From Lepidodermella squamata (taxonomy: Eukaryota; Gastrotricha), in the NCBI GenBank assembly GCA_047495785.1, contig JBLDXI010000016.1:186001-250000 (forward strand): DNA of 64,000 nucleotides, read 5' to 3'. A model generated the notes under the pieces. The model saw nothing but the letters and a program-made list of their open reading frames with translations. It was not told the origin of the DNA and ran no database searches. The position numbers and the translations under genes were made by a program. This document shows, in pieces, positions 10,701-20,966 of this stretch. The number at the start of each line of letters is the position of its first letter. Position 1 is the stretch's first letter.

Positions 10701-11873
10701 TCAGATGTAATCAACACTTCTCGCAACATACAGAACATAGAAATTGATCGAAACGTAGAAAACAATGGCGCCGAGAAGTGCGATGATATCAATGAATCTT
10801 CCTAAAGACATTCCGGTTTTGCTGATGCAAGCTGAGAACTTCACCGGCTTCTTGAAATGAGCCTTATAGGCCCTGATAAAGCCGCAAGATGCCAAAGCGT
10901 AAATTGTGCTAGCCCATGCGAAAAGTGAGCATAGATCTGTGTAGTTGCTCAGGAAGATTCGCTGGGGTTTAGGCGGGACTCGGGTCAAAATACTGCCCTG
11001 TAAAAATGTCAGAGCTAACAGGATAGTAACAGTAAACATCGGCCTATCGGGAATATCTGGTAACAGGAAGAAAGAAGCGATTTCCAGGCTTGACAGGACC
11101 AAACTCGGGAACATTAAGTTGTAGAGGTAAAATTCAGGTTTCCGCATGAAACGAAGTGTAAAATGGGCGGCGCTTCGATTTCCGAAAACGTTGACAAAGC
11201 TGATACTTTGGTTCCAACCTAAGTAGGTCCACTCCAAACCAGGGCTCATAAAGTTTTCATCAACTTCCGAGGCTGGATTGAGAACAAACCCAGCTGTCTT
11301 TTTGTTCTCTTGAATGACAAAAGATATCGAGCAAGACTGCGTGTCGAATGGGAACAGGCTGAAATCCATCGGGCAAAGTGAGGTGAAAACGCCTATTCGT
11401 TGCCAATAGACGGCTATGTTATCTGTGGGGATCGTCGCATCGCGGAAAAGCTGAATTCGCTCGGTAAAGCCATTCGACATAGTGAAATCGTATATCGCGT
11501 TTTTGTGGTGGATATGAGGCAGCCATACTTGGTCTCGCTGGACGTAAGCTGTCCTTGGCGAGGGTTTTGTGAAGTTTTCACACGGTGCGTGGTAATCAAT
11601 GTTCAGAGCTCCCGATAGCGTTGTTGTCTCATCCGCGTCAATAATTGTGTGAAAGCGATGGGGTAGGAAAGTAATCAACACAGGCAGCACCTCGCACCTC
11701 CCATCGATCGAATAATCACCCATCGGGCAAATGGGAGTATAGACACCTGGCAGGAAGTCGTTACAGGAGTCCAACATATCCTGGCCTATTAACAGGGCTG
11801 AACTTAGGCCATTGAACATTAAGAATCGCACGGCTAATATGAACATCATTTCACGTCGTCTAAGTAAATTCAT
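10701..11873 (-). CDS. Cys-loop ligand-gated ion channel, array member 4 (type C, 390 aa)
   Basis: Single-exon pLGIC subunit, ATG at 11873. The leader is slightly long (MNLLRRREMMF...), so a start at the internal ATG of residue 9 or 10 is also possible. Four-Cys N-terminal module, WLPHIHHKNAI, Cys-loop CPMDFSLFPFDTQSC, NQS and NRS sequons, M1 (MFPSLVLSSLEIAS), PDR, M2 FTVTILLALTFLQGSILTR, M3, about 25-residue loop, M4. Closest relative is 29698-30858; the similarity extends into the sequence upstream of both genes. Ligand not predictable: the classical aromatic box is absent. Confidence 0.9.
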   Translation of the reverse strand: MNLLRRREMMFILAVRFLMFNGLSSALLIGQDMLDSCNDFLPGVYTPICPMGDYSIDGRCEVLPVLITFLPHRFHTIIDADETTTLSGALNIDYHAPCENFTKPSPRTAYVQRDQVWLPHIHHKNAIYDFTMSNGFTERIQLFRDATIPTDNIAVYWQRIGVFTSLCPMDFSLFPFDTQSCSISFVIQENKKTAGFVLNPASEVDENFMSPGLEWTYLGWNQSISFVNVFGNRSAAHFTLRFMRKPEFYLYNLMFPSLVLSSLEIASFFLLPDIPDRPMFTVTILLALTFLQGSILTRVPPKPQRIFLSNYTDLCSLFAWASTIYALASCGFIRAYKAHFKKPVKFSACISKTGMSLGRFIDIIALLGAIVFYVSINFYVLYVARSVDYI

Positions 11874-12432
11874 GAGCTGTATACCTGCGTTACATACTGG
11901 TGAGAAAGCTATTGATTCCTGGCTTACTCCGGACTGAAATAGTTCATCCGGCTGAAATTATAAATCTCATGAGAATAGCCCGTTCAGAAAAAAGCAATCA
12001 CCGGTGCGGTGAGATTTCCTGGTGATATCGATATTTCCATAATATCAAAGCACTTCCACGCGATAATTTTAAACTAACACAAATTTCCTATTAAGTAAGG
12101 GAAGATGCTGGTATTGGCGGTGAAAAAAGGCTGCCCCAGATTAATGCTTAACGACGCGCGTCTTCCCAAGAACGTACAAATTGTCAAAAAGCATCGTTTC
12201 GTATTTACGCGATCTTACTGAATTACTGAATTACTCGTAGGCTCAATTTCAAATTCCTTGTCCTGGTTTATTTGCTCGTTAGGGATCGTTACAGTTAGTG
12301 AAGCTATATCACCGATAAAAAGCGGTATGGATAAGAAAATAAGAAATAGAATGACGTACCGAAAGATAAAAGACTTCGAAAACTTCAATCACAAAACAAT
12401 GCATGCCTGTGTCCCGCGAAGAAATCGTGGGA
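11874..12432. other. Intergenic between members 4 and 5
   Basis: Contains the presumed promoter of member 4 and 3' end of member 5. A block at about 12240-12300 (ctcaatttc.aattc.tgtcc, gtttatttgctcgttag) matches the equivalent spot downstream of member 2 at about 6130-6180, so the duplicated A block extends past the coding region. No gene seen. Confidence 0.5.
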
Positions 12433-13584
12433 TTAGATGTGACCTACGGTGATAGCAACAGATAAAGCATAGCCATTGATTACAATAAACATAGTGATAG
12501 CCACTCCGAGGGCGATTAAATCGACGAATCTTCCCACGATCATTCTAGACTTTTCGAAGCTTGGCAACAGGGTAAAAGCAATCGGTCTCCTAAAAAACTG
12601 CCTGTAAGCTCTTGTGAAGCCACACGAGGCTAACGAGTAAATTGTACAGGCCCAAGCGAACAGCGTGCAAAGATCTGTGTAGCTGCTCAAGAAGCATCGC
12701 CGTGGTTTCGCCGGAATCTGGCTCAGAATGCTGCCCTGAAGAAAAGTCATGGCCAGCAGGATGGTAACAGTGAAAACCGGCCTATCGGGTATATCTGGCA
12801 GCAGAAAGAACGAAGCCACTTCAAGGCTCGAAAGAATGAAACAGGGTATCATCAGGTTGTTAATGTAGAATTCTGGCTTTCTCTTGAGATGGAAAGTAAA
12901 GTGGGCGGCGCTGCGGTTGCCGAACGCATTGATAAAGCCAACGCTTGTGTTCCATCCGAGGTAATTCCATTGTAACCCAGGGCTTATGAAATTACCATCC
13001 ACGGCCGAAACAGGACTCAGGACGAATTCTACGCAACTGCTAGTCTCTTGAAGGACGAACGACACCGTGCAGGACTGGGTATCGAAGGGGAATAGGTCAA
13101 TATCCATCGGGCACAGGGAGGTGAACACTCCAACTCGCTGCCAAAATACCCCGATCGATTCGCCAACCTTCAAGTCGCGGTAGAGATAATTTCTTCTAGT
13201 AAAGCCGTCCGACATCCCAAAATTTGTTATCGCGTTTTTGTGGTGGAAATGAGGCAGCCAAACTTTTTCTCGTTCGATGTTAGCCACAAAACGCGGTCTG
13301 CGAGTGTAGTTCTTGCAGGGTACGTAGTATTCGACATTCAAAGCTCCTGACAGTGCCATCGTCTCATCTGCGTCAATTATGGCGTGAAAGCGGTGAGGCA
13401 GGAAGATAATCTTGACCTGTAGCATTTGGCACGTCGCAAATTGCGTCTCGATGTCTCCTAACGGGCATAGCGGCGTGTAGACGCCCGGAGACAAGTGGCT
13501 ACACGCATCCAAGATTTCCTCTTCAATTAAATGAGCCGAGCCGCAAGTCAACATCATAAGAATTTGTAATACTTTTAAGCTCAT
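12433..13584 (-). CDS. Cys-loop ligand-gated ion channel, array member 5 (type A copy, 383 aa)
   Basis: Single-exon pLGIC subunit, ATG at 13584, with AAAATCTTAG three bases upstream. Same plan as member 2 (6362-7519), its closest relative: extra ETSSCVEF cysteine, CPMDIDLFPFDTQSC Cys-loop, NTS and NRS sequons, PDR, M2 ending SILSQ, IPAKPRR. Differences are scattered substitutions and a shortened N-terminus. It lies about 6.07 kb from its partner, the same spacing as the type B pair, showing a tandem duplication of an A-B segment. The frame is intact, so it is probably functional. Confidence 0.9.
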   Translation of the reverse strand: MSLKVLQILMMLTCGSAHLIEEEILDACSHLSPGVYTPLCPLGDIETQFATCQMLQVKIIFLPHRFHAIIDADETMALSGALNVEYYVPCKNYTRRPRFVANIEREKVWLPHFHHKNAITNFGMSDGFTRRNYLYRDLKVGESIGVFWQRVGVFTSLCPMDIDLFPFDTQSCTVSFVLQETSSCVEFVLSPVSAVDGNFISPGLQWNYLGWNTSVGFINAFGNRSAAHFTFHLKRKPEFYINNLMIPCFILSSLEVASFFLLPDIPDRPVFTVTILLAMTFLQGSILSQIPAKPRRCFLSSYTDLCTLFAWACTIYSLASCGFTRAYRQFFRRPIAFTLLPSFEKSRMIVGRFVDLIALGVAITMFIVINGYALSVAITVGHI

Positions 13585-14312
13585 CTTCTAAGATTTTTGA
13601 ACTAAAAACCGAAACCGATTAGTGGTTACGTGGATGATGAGCGCTTATTGTTTGATTAGGATTCGATTTACATGCGAGATCATTGCGAGCGCATTCAGCC
13701 GATGAGGCCCCGAATCTGTTTATCTTGCATTTTCCGTCCCCGCCGATGTTTATTCGCCTCGCATCCGCTAAATGGCACCGAGTTTAACGAACGAACTTCG
13801 CGTAATATTAACAATGTAAAAATCATCGATAATTCTGCCAACTTATCCATTTTATGACAGTAAATAATCGGTGATTTGAAAATTGCATTTCAAGCAAGAG
13901 GAAATGATATTCAAAATTATTGCCTAGAGATCGTTGTGTGAGGGGTGAGGCTTTTCACGACCCGCACTTTTTATCTGCATTATCTGACTTTTTATTGTCA
14001 TTATCTGCACCAGGTCCAGTAACCAATCTCTGAAAAGTCGTCATTAGTCCTAGTCTTGAATACTGTCTTTTTAGGCTATTTTATTATTGCAAAAGAATCA
14101 AGCCAAATTGGGTACAAGGTGCGGGAAATGGAAATCGAAAAATTTCTGGTCAGTTCACAAAAGCTATTACAAAAGCACAAGGTGAATCATTTTTTAAGGG
14201 AGATGATTTGGCGTCAGTCCCTTGGCGTGAGAGTAATCATGCTAGACTAGAAAATAGTTATGTTTAGAGAATCTAGAGGCACAATTCGAATCGCTACCTA
14301 AAATTGCAACAT
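13585..14312. promoter_or_regulatory. Upstream region of type A copy, conserved with 7.5-7.8 kb
   Basis: Repeats in the same order the blocks found upstream of member 2: gcgcttattgtttgatt, gtttatcttgcattttccg, cgccgatgtttattcgcc, cgctaaatggca and aaaatcatcgataat. After about 13870 the similarity fades. No gene supported; the open frames at 13672 and 14056 look random. Confidence 0.5.
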
Positions 14313-15449
14313 CTAGCGCTGTATATAGCTCGCTGCAACCGACAAAGCATAGATATTAATCCCGATGAAGAAAATTAAAGTGGCTAAAAGTGCTATTAGG
14401 TCAATAAATCTACCCAACGTGATCGTAAACCATGGCAGAAATTTAACTGGCTTCTTGAAGAACGATTTGTACGTTCTTGTAACGCCACAAGCCGCCAACG
14501 AGTACGCTGTACAAACCCAAGAAAACAAAGCGCACAAATCAGTGTAATTACTAAGAAAAATGCGTTGAGGTTTAGGTGGGACGCGACTGAGAATATTCCC
14601 CTGCAAAACAGTCATAGCCAACATGACTGTGACCGTAAAAGCTGGCCTATCAGGTATATTAGGCAATAGAAAGAAAGCAACTAGTTCTAGACTAGAGAGA
14701 ACCAGACATTGGATCATTAGGTTGTAGATGTAGAATTGAGGCTTCCGTTGGAAATGAAGCGTGAAATGGGCTGCACTTCGATTTCCGAAAACGTTGATAG
14801 AGTCAATACTCTGATTCCAGCCTAGGTAGATCCACTCCAAGCCAGGGCCCATGAAATAAGGGTCTACCAATGAATCATTGCTGGGAACAAGAACGGCTGC
14901 TTTGATGTTCTCTTGGAGGATGAACGACACGGTACAAGCCTGCGTGTCAAACGGGAACATTTCGAAATCCATCGCGCACAGCGACGTGAAAACACCGACT
15001 CGTTGCCAATAATTTGAAATGTTAGCATAGGGGGTACCCGCGTCGCGGTATAGCACTATCCGCTCAGAAAAGCCGTTTGTCATTGAAAATTCCGATATAG
15101 CATTCTTGTGTAGTAAATGAGGCAGCCATACTTGATTCTGTTGGGCGTAGACATTATGAGTGGCCGGCCGGGTGTAGTTCTCACAGGGAGCGAGCCATCG
15201 AAGGGTCAAAGCGGCTGACATTGCCGTTGTCTCATCTGCATCGATGATAGTGTGGAAACGATGCGGCTGCAGTCCGATTCTAATTTGAAGCGGGGTACAT
15301 TTATTCGGCCCTTCGTAATTGCCGAACGGGCAGCTGGGGTTGAAGACGCCTGGCAGCAAGTTGCTGCATGATTCAATCATTTCACCGATAGTCTGAGCTG
15401 AAATTGGCGTAGTTAGAGCCAATAGAACAAAAGTTAATTTCAATATCAT
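14313..15449 (-). CDS. Cys-loop ligand-gated ion channel, array member 6 (type B copy, 378 aa)
   Basis: Single-exon pLGIC subunit, ATG at 15449. Nearly identical to member 3 (8270-9397) from the first cysteine to the end of M3, differing mainly in the signal peptide, a few residues of M1 (MIQCLVLSSLELVAF) and M4. It keeps the unusual MIQC in M1, CAMDFEMFPFDTQAC, PDR and the short loop. B and B' are far more alike than the flanking A and A' pair, although both pairs should date from the same duplication. Gene conversion between the B copies is the simplest explanation. Confidence 0.9.
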   Translation of the reverse strand: MILKLTFVLLALTTPISAQTIGEMIESCSNLLPGVFNPSCPFGNYEGPNKCTPLQIRIGLQPHRFHTIIDADETTAMSAALTLRWLAPCENYTRPATHNVYAQQNQVWLPHLLHKNAISEFSMTNGFSERIVLYRDAGTPYANISNYWQRVGVFTSLCAMDFEMFPFDTQACTVSFILQENIKAAVLVPSNDSLVDPYFMGPGLEWIYLGWNQSIDSINVFGNRSAAHFTLHFQRKPQFYIYNLMIQCLVLSSLELVAFFLLPNIPDRPAFTVTVMLAMTVLQGNILSRVPPKPQRIFLSNYTDLCALFSWVCTAYSLAACGVTRTYKSFFKKPVKFLPWFTITLGRFIDLIALLATLIFFIGINIYALSVAASYIQR

Positions 15450-15860
15450 ATCGAAAATGAAATGAGAACAATCAAAGATTTATTTAGCCCCGTGGATGCA
15501 TAGGTCAGACCAATAGACTATTTTTTCAAACTCAAACATACTATCCTATTTGCACGTTGAAAAAAAACAGAACCCAGCCTATTCCCGTTTTTGCGCAACC
15601 AGCGGTATCACTCTATTTGCTAAGCAATTGGGCTGTTATCGTAAATTCCGCCATTGTTGTAAAGCAGTTAGGTAAGCAGGATATATCAGCACTCAAAGGT
15701 TCGATCGATTCTAAGCTGAAAATGTCAACTCATTCATATTTTTCTTTATTTCATCTAGAATTTTCCGAGGATTCAGCCGATACTTCAAATTTCAGAAATA
15801 AATCAGAAAAAGTAATTATTTAAGCAACTTATTAAATGAATTTTAGCTAAATGTTTGAGT
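15450..15860. other. Intergenic between members 6 and 7
   Basis: Holds the third copy of the aagcaggata..cagcactca block (about 15673-15723) that is also found upstream of member 3. No gene. Confidence 0.45.
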
Positions 15861-17006
15861 TCAGATTTGGCCATATCTTTTTGCAATCATCAGTGCATAG
15901 CCGTTTATTGCCAAGAAGAAAATCATAGTAGCTGCGAGTGCGAAAAGATCGATAAATCTGCCAATCGTCATCCCAGTTTTACCGATGCATGGCAAGAATT
16001 TTGCTGGTTTCTTGAAGAAAGGCTTATAGGCCCTAGTGAAGCCGCAAGATGCCAAAGAGTAAATAGTGCAAGCCCACGCGAACAACGAGCAAAGATCAGT
16101 GTAGTTACTAAGGAAAATTCGTTGAGGTTTGGGCGGAATTCGGCTCAGAATACTTCCCTGAAGAAAGGTCATAGCCAACAGGATAGTTACCGCGAAAACA
16201 GGCCTATCGGGTATATCCGGCAGTAGGAAAAACGCAGCTATCTCAAGGCTCGATAGAACTAAACAAGGTACCATCAAGTTGTAGAGATAGAATTCAGGTT
16301 TCCGCTGGAAATGAAACGTATAATGCGCGGCGCTTCGATTGCCAAACACGTTGATGAAGCTGAGACTTTGGTTCCAACCCAGGTAGTTCCACTGTAAACC
16401 TGGGCTCATGAAATTATCATCAACTGACGACGTACGGCTCAGAGCGAATACCACTGCGTTGATGTTCTCCTGCATCACAAAGGAAACTGAACAATACTGC
16501 GAGTCGAAAGGGAACAGGCTGAAATCCATCGGGCATAGAGAGGTGAACACGCCAACCCGTTGCCAGTAGACGCCTATCGAGGTTCTGGTGGTATTGTCAC
16601 GATAGAAAAATACTCTATCAGTGAAGCCACTCGACATCGAAAAGTCAGAAATCGCGTTTTTGTGGTGAAAATGAGGAGCCCAGATCTGGTCACGCTGAAC
16701 GTAGGCTCTTAGCGTTGGGGGCCTAGTGTAGTTCTCACACGGTACGATCCATTCAGCGACTATGGCCCCTGATACTGTTGTGGTCTCATCTTCGTCAACG
16801 ATTGTGTGGAACCGATGTGGTATGAAGCCGATGTTAACTTTGAATATTTTGCATTTGCCTGGTACGTCGTAATCACCCTCAGGGCAGAGTGGGGAATAGT
16901 ACGCAGGCAGCAAGCTGACACAGGAGTCTAGGATTTCTTGACTTATGAATTGAGCTGTGCTGCTGATGGCCAGAAACCACAGAGCGAAAACTGAAATAGG
17001 TAACAT
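15861..17006 (-). CDS. Cys-loop ligand-gated ion channel, array member 7 (type D, 381 aa)
   Basis: Single-exon pLGIC subunit, ATG at 17006. Directly upstream is CAACTAACAG then TGTGGA and the ATG: a textbook branch-point plus 3' splice site, the best example here of an acceptor just before a start codon. Four-Cys N-terminus, WAPHFHHKNAI, Cys-loop CPMDFSLFPFDSQYC, several sequons (NYT, NTT, NQS, NRS), MVPCLVLSSLEIAAF in M1, PDR, M2 FAVTILLAMTFLQGSILSR, short loop, M4. It is divergently arranged with the class C GPCR gene that starts at 17767, so the two share 760 bases of upstream DNA. Confidence 0.9.
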   Translation of the reverse strand: MLPISVFALWFLAISSTAQFISQEILDSCVSLLPAYYSPLCPEGDYDVPGKCKIFKVNIGFIPHRFHTIVDEDETTTVSGAIVAEWIVPCENYTRPPTLRAYVQRDQIWAPHFHHKNAISDFSMSSGFTDRVFFYRDNTTRTSIGVYWQRVGVFTSLCPMDFSLFPFDSQYCSVSFVMQENINAVVFALSRTSSVDDNFMSPGLQWNYLGWNQSLSFINVFGNRSAAHYTFHFQRKPEFYLYNLMVPCLVLSSLEIAAFFLLPDIPDRPVFAVTILLAMTFLQGSILSRIPPKPQRIFLSNYTDLCSLFAWACTIYSLASCGFTRAYKPFFKKPAKFLPCIGKTGMTIGRFIDLFALAATMIFFLAINGYALMIAKRYGQI

Positions 17007-17766
17007 TCCACACTGTTAGTTGAATAATAGAGCAGAAATCTGTTTTAGCTAATGCAGTATGCATTGGATGTTGTTCTGCTGAGTGACTGGAGTTCGATTG
17101 ATTATTTCATTCCTTGCACGAGGTAGTGTCTAAATTTGTTAATTATTAATTATATTAACTCCGTACTCCGTAAATGATTATCTGAGCTCCCGTGGTATTG
17201 CCGATCATGCATAGGCCGATCAATCGAGTCTGGTCTGGCATGAATTCAATTTTGCATTATTTGGAATTGAAATGTACGTCGTTGCCACTTGGCTTTCTAT
17301 GTTTGGGCGGTAAACAGTTAAGAGCAGGATGCAAGACCTGTAAAAGCATTTTCATACCCTTTTAATCTCGATGACTTTCGCGTTTCGAACTTCCTGACGT
17401 GAGTGACAGGGCGTTGGTTTTCGTTCGGAAAATGACTATCGAAAATTCACCGTTACGTTATGAAATGCGAATGGCAGGTTTTAGTGTTTGATGTCCACTG
17501 TCCGCCCACCCTAGAAGAGCTTTTCATTTCCCGAAAAAAATGACGCCCTATTTATTTTTGAGCTATGCAGATTTCAAAACCTTACAACACACACATGTTC
17601 GTGATAGAGGTTGAAGAGGGAAAGTGGGCGATCAAGCTTTTCGAAAAGTCCGGTTAAGAAATAGGTTGAAACTAACTCACCGACATCACGCATTTTATCC
17701 GTCTTTTCCGGCATTCAACTCATTTGAAGAAGGAAAACCTAGGAATTCTCAATAATTACATCAGCA
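17007..17766. promoter_or_regulatory. Shared upstream region of receptor 7 (minus) and class C GPCR (plus)
   Basis: 760-base divergent intergenic region. I see no repeat or open frame of note and no clear TATA element close to either start. An acceptor-like attacatcag lies just before the GPCR ATG. Any co-regulation of the two receptor genes would have to act here. Confidence 0.35.
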
Positions 17767-20312
17767 ATGCAACTGTTTCCAAAACTTTTTTTACTGATCG
17801 GTCATGCTATGCCAATACTGGCAATGAAGACCTTCAACATATCGCTGTTGGCCCCGATATCGTTCACGGGTAATCCACCAGCAACAGGTGTGGCTTGTAA
17901 AATCGCCTCTGATATTGTTGTTAACGCGGTGAACAATCAATCAGAAATTCTACCCGACTATCACATCGCTGTACAGTACGTTGATGAAGCTGCTGGAATT
18001 CTCGCAGCCAAGGCTGGGCTGGATTTCTATCGAAGTTTCGAAAATCAGCAAAAACTCAACTCTTATCAATCACCAGTGATTGCCGGCCCAAACTTTTCGA
18101 ACGGCTGCAAGGTGCTGGGGCCGATTTTGCACGAGCTCAACTCCGTGGGCATATCTAGTCGCTGCACAGCTTCATTTCTCACCGATCGAAACATCTACAA
18201 GAACTTGTATTTGATGCGATTGACAAGCAACTTGGTTTCATTCGCTCAAATGCGGTTCATAATAGATGTTGGGAAATGGCAGCGCATCGGAATAATAACG
18301 AATGTGGCTAGTGTTTCGGATTACCCAGCCGCCGCAATTTTACAACGTCTCGCCCTAGAACAGGCAAATGTCTCGGTGCCATATTTTGATATGGTGTCTG
18401 AAATGAATGATGAGTACTTCATAGCAATGAAAAAGACCGATGTTAGAGTTTTCGCAATTATTACTGGAGTCGGAAAGCTAGTCTGGGGGTTTTTCTGCCA
18501 AGCTTTCAAATTTGGCATAACCGGTCCGAGATATACTTTCATTCTTATAGGGGCAGGCTTCAGTGACCCCGCTGCTCTGCCGGATCCAGTATTACCGGAT
18601 TGCCGTCGGGCTGTAGTAGCTGAGCAAATGAAAGTAAGTTCAACTAGCTTTGCTAAGGATAAGCATTAGTGAAAGGTTCCCGTAATTTTAGAAATATTCA
18701 TTGCATAAAGCAACTTTTTTCCTAACTGTTTTAAAAGCGAAGTCGAAATGTAGAACACTTCTTTGCTTTTTTTCAAAGCATAACGTGCGTAAATTCTACT
18801 TCATATTTTTCACAGCTCGCCTTTTGGTCATCGCTGAGCACGGTCACCATGGAACCTACATTGAAAATAGCCCTAGGATACAATCTGCCAGAGTTCGACG
18901 CCACTTTCAATCGATACTCGAATAACACGCGACCGGTCGATTACGAAAATCGTGTTTCCTGTCACGACAACATCCTTCAGGCTGTGATGACACTTCACGA
19001 GTCAGAGAAAGCGCTTAAAGCGCAGAATCTATCCCTACGCAATATGCGTGATCAACCTGAACGCGTCATGCATGTCGTAAACAAAACAGCCCTCTCTATC
19101 GATTATTTAGGACTGCGAATGGGTAGGCTGAAATATAATAGCCGGGGAGAAGTAGACGGGGATGTTATGACGGTGAACCAGTGGACCCCCAACTCGGGTT
19201 ACCAGATTTTGTATACTGTCCATCAGTACCCTAACACCTCAGCTAGCTCCCTTTCGAGCTATTGGATGAAGAAATATCGCGATCCTTCTTGGCAAACCCA
19301 GAATAGTGAACCTCCCAAAGATAGGGCGACTGTAAGAACGGAAATGGAAGAGATTCCGAAAGAGATCGTTTACATCACTGGAACCATTGCTTCTATTGCA
19401 AGCATCTTCCAGATTGGAGGGATCTGTAAGATTCTCAAAAGAGCGAGGTTAAATAAGGACCTTCACAGGCTGAAGTTGCTTGGAATGGTTGGAGCTATTG
19501 TTATGGATGCTGCTTCGATTGTGTTCTCGATGCAAACGTCTTCATCGCCATTAATTCTGTGGAAGCTGAGGCTAGTATTGGTAGTACTCAGCTTTGGCCT
19601 AGTAAATGGAACTCTGAATTTTCGCCCGGTTCTCATATTGCTGAAATCTGAGAAGAAAGGGCGACAATCCTCGAAGGCCAATAGCGAGATAAGTCAAACT
19701 TCGGATGGTAGTGTTGTTTCTCGACGAGGGAAGGCACTGCGAATGATTAATTTCAAAACTAAATTCAACGAATATGCAGGATCTCGCCCAGCTTCCACGA
19801 TGACAACATCCTCCCAGCTTCTTATGATGAACATTGATTTCAAAGCAACGGATAAATTGAGCTTCAAATGTGTTTTGGGTTTCACGTTAGTTAATTCAGC
19901 TCTCGTTGGATTCTGGTTAGTGAGTGATCCCCTGCGATGTGTTATCATGAATGAAGTTCCAGAATACTTTGTTGAAAATGACCTGGTAATCGAAAAGTTC
20001 TACTGGATTTGCGAATCTGACGGAAATCACTCTAAATGGCTTATATCGCTTCTGTCTCTCAATGCTGGTATGTTAATAGTTGGCTGCATTTCGACTTTGA
20101 GGCTGAAATTCAATGGCAGGTCTACAGTGCCTGAGATGAAACCAATGTCTCTTGGTCTGGCTAATTTTACGTTGATTTTCGTCGGTAGCATTCTCATTCT
20201 TGCTTCTGTTGACGAGATAGTTGCTCAGGAAATCACCATAGCTTTTGCTCTCCTGTTTATTTCATCAACAACTTCAGCAACTTGGCTTTACCCGCCGCTA
20301 TCAGTAACTTGA
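17767..20312 (+). CDS. GABA-B-like class C G-protein-coupled receptor (two exons, 787 aa)
   Basis: Exon 1 is 17767-18633 and exon 2 is 18816-20312, joined AAA|gtaagt...cacag|CTC in phase 0. Leader about 1-20; periplasmic-binding-like (ANF receptor) ligand domain about 22-490 with features such as DIVVNAVNNQSEILPDY (the VN..S.ILP.Y segment of GABA-B receptors), AGPNFSNGC and KWQRIGIITN. There is no cysteine-rich domain between ligand domain and helices, as in GABA-B rather than glutamate receptors. Seven hydrophobic helices follow from about residue 515 (EIVYITGTIASIASIF) to the C-terminus (LFISSTTSATWLYPPL). The C-terminal tail is almost absent, so no coiled coil for dimer trafficking is visible. 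It would signal through G proteins at the plasma membrane; ligand unknown. It lies on the opposite strand inside the channel array. Confidence 0.8.
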
Positions 20313-20966
20313 ATGTTATGCTGCAACATAAATGGGTATGGTCGATTAGAGATCAATCGTTCTTAGTAAAGGATGGAACGCCCAATTTAAATTATTGTTC
20401 TACCATGATGGACATGAACAGCTATATTCAGTGAATCTCTTCTGAACCGCATCTAAATTACCGCATTGAGCATTAATTCCAACTAGACTCAAAACCTGGA
20501 TTTCAATTTGTCGTTCCATAGCCGTCACTAAGCCAGCATACTGGGTCTTGTGCTCGTTGCTCGTTGGCGGCTTCCTTTTTTGATCGATTTACACACACAA
20601 AAATCGCTGTTTGAATCATGAATCATGAATTATGAAAACATATTTGTGACCGGGTTTTGTTCATCGTCATTGCGGCATTGCTTTTATAAAGATGTTACAG
20701 CCTTTAAGACACTGCTGTAATCTGTAATAATAAGCTTTTTATTTCAAATTGATTAATTCAAACTAACCTATTACGGCATGAGTAATTTCAAACAAATATT
20801 CATTTCTAATATTCAGATCTGAGTCATTCATGGAACTCTACTAAAGCGAAGTTGTTATCACACAGAGACAAATCAGTCCAATTAGGTTAAAGTCCAAGTC
20901 CTAAAAGCGGGCAAAGTTTTGTTTAGTTTCTTAATCCTTTTTGTGTGACTGATTCGTAAACGAATT
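20313..20966. other. Convergent intergenic region
   Basis: Between the 3' end of the GPCR (plus) and the 3' end of array member 8 (minus). AT-rich, with no gene; it should contain both 3' untranslated regions. Confidence 0.4.
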
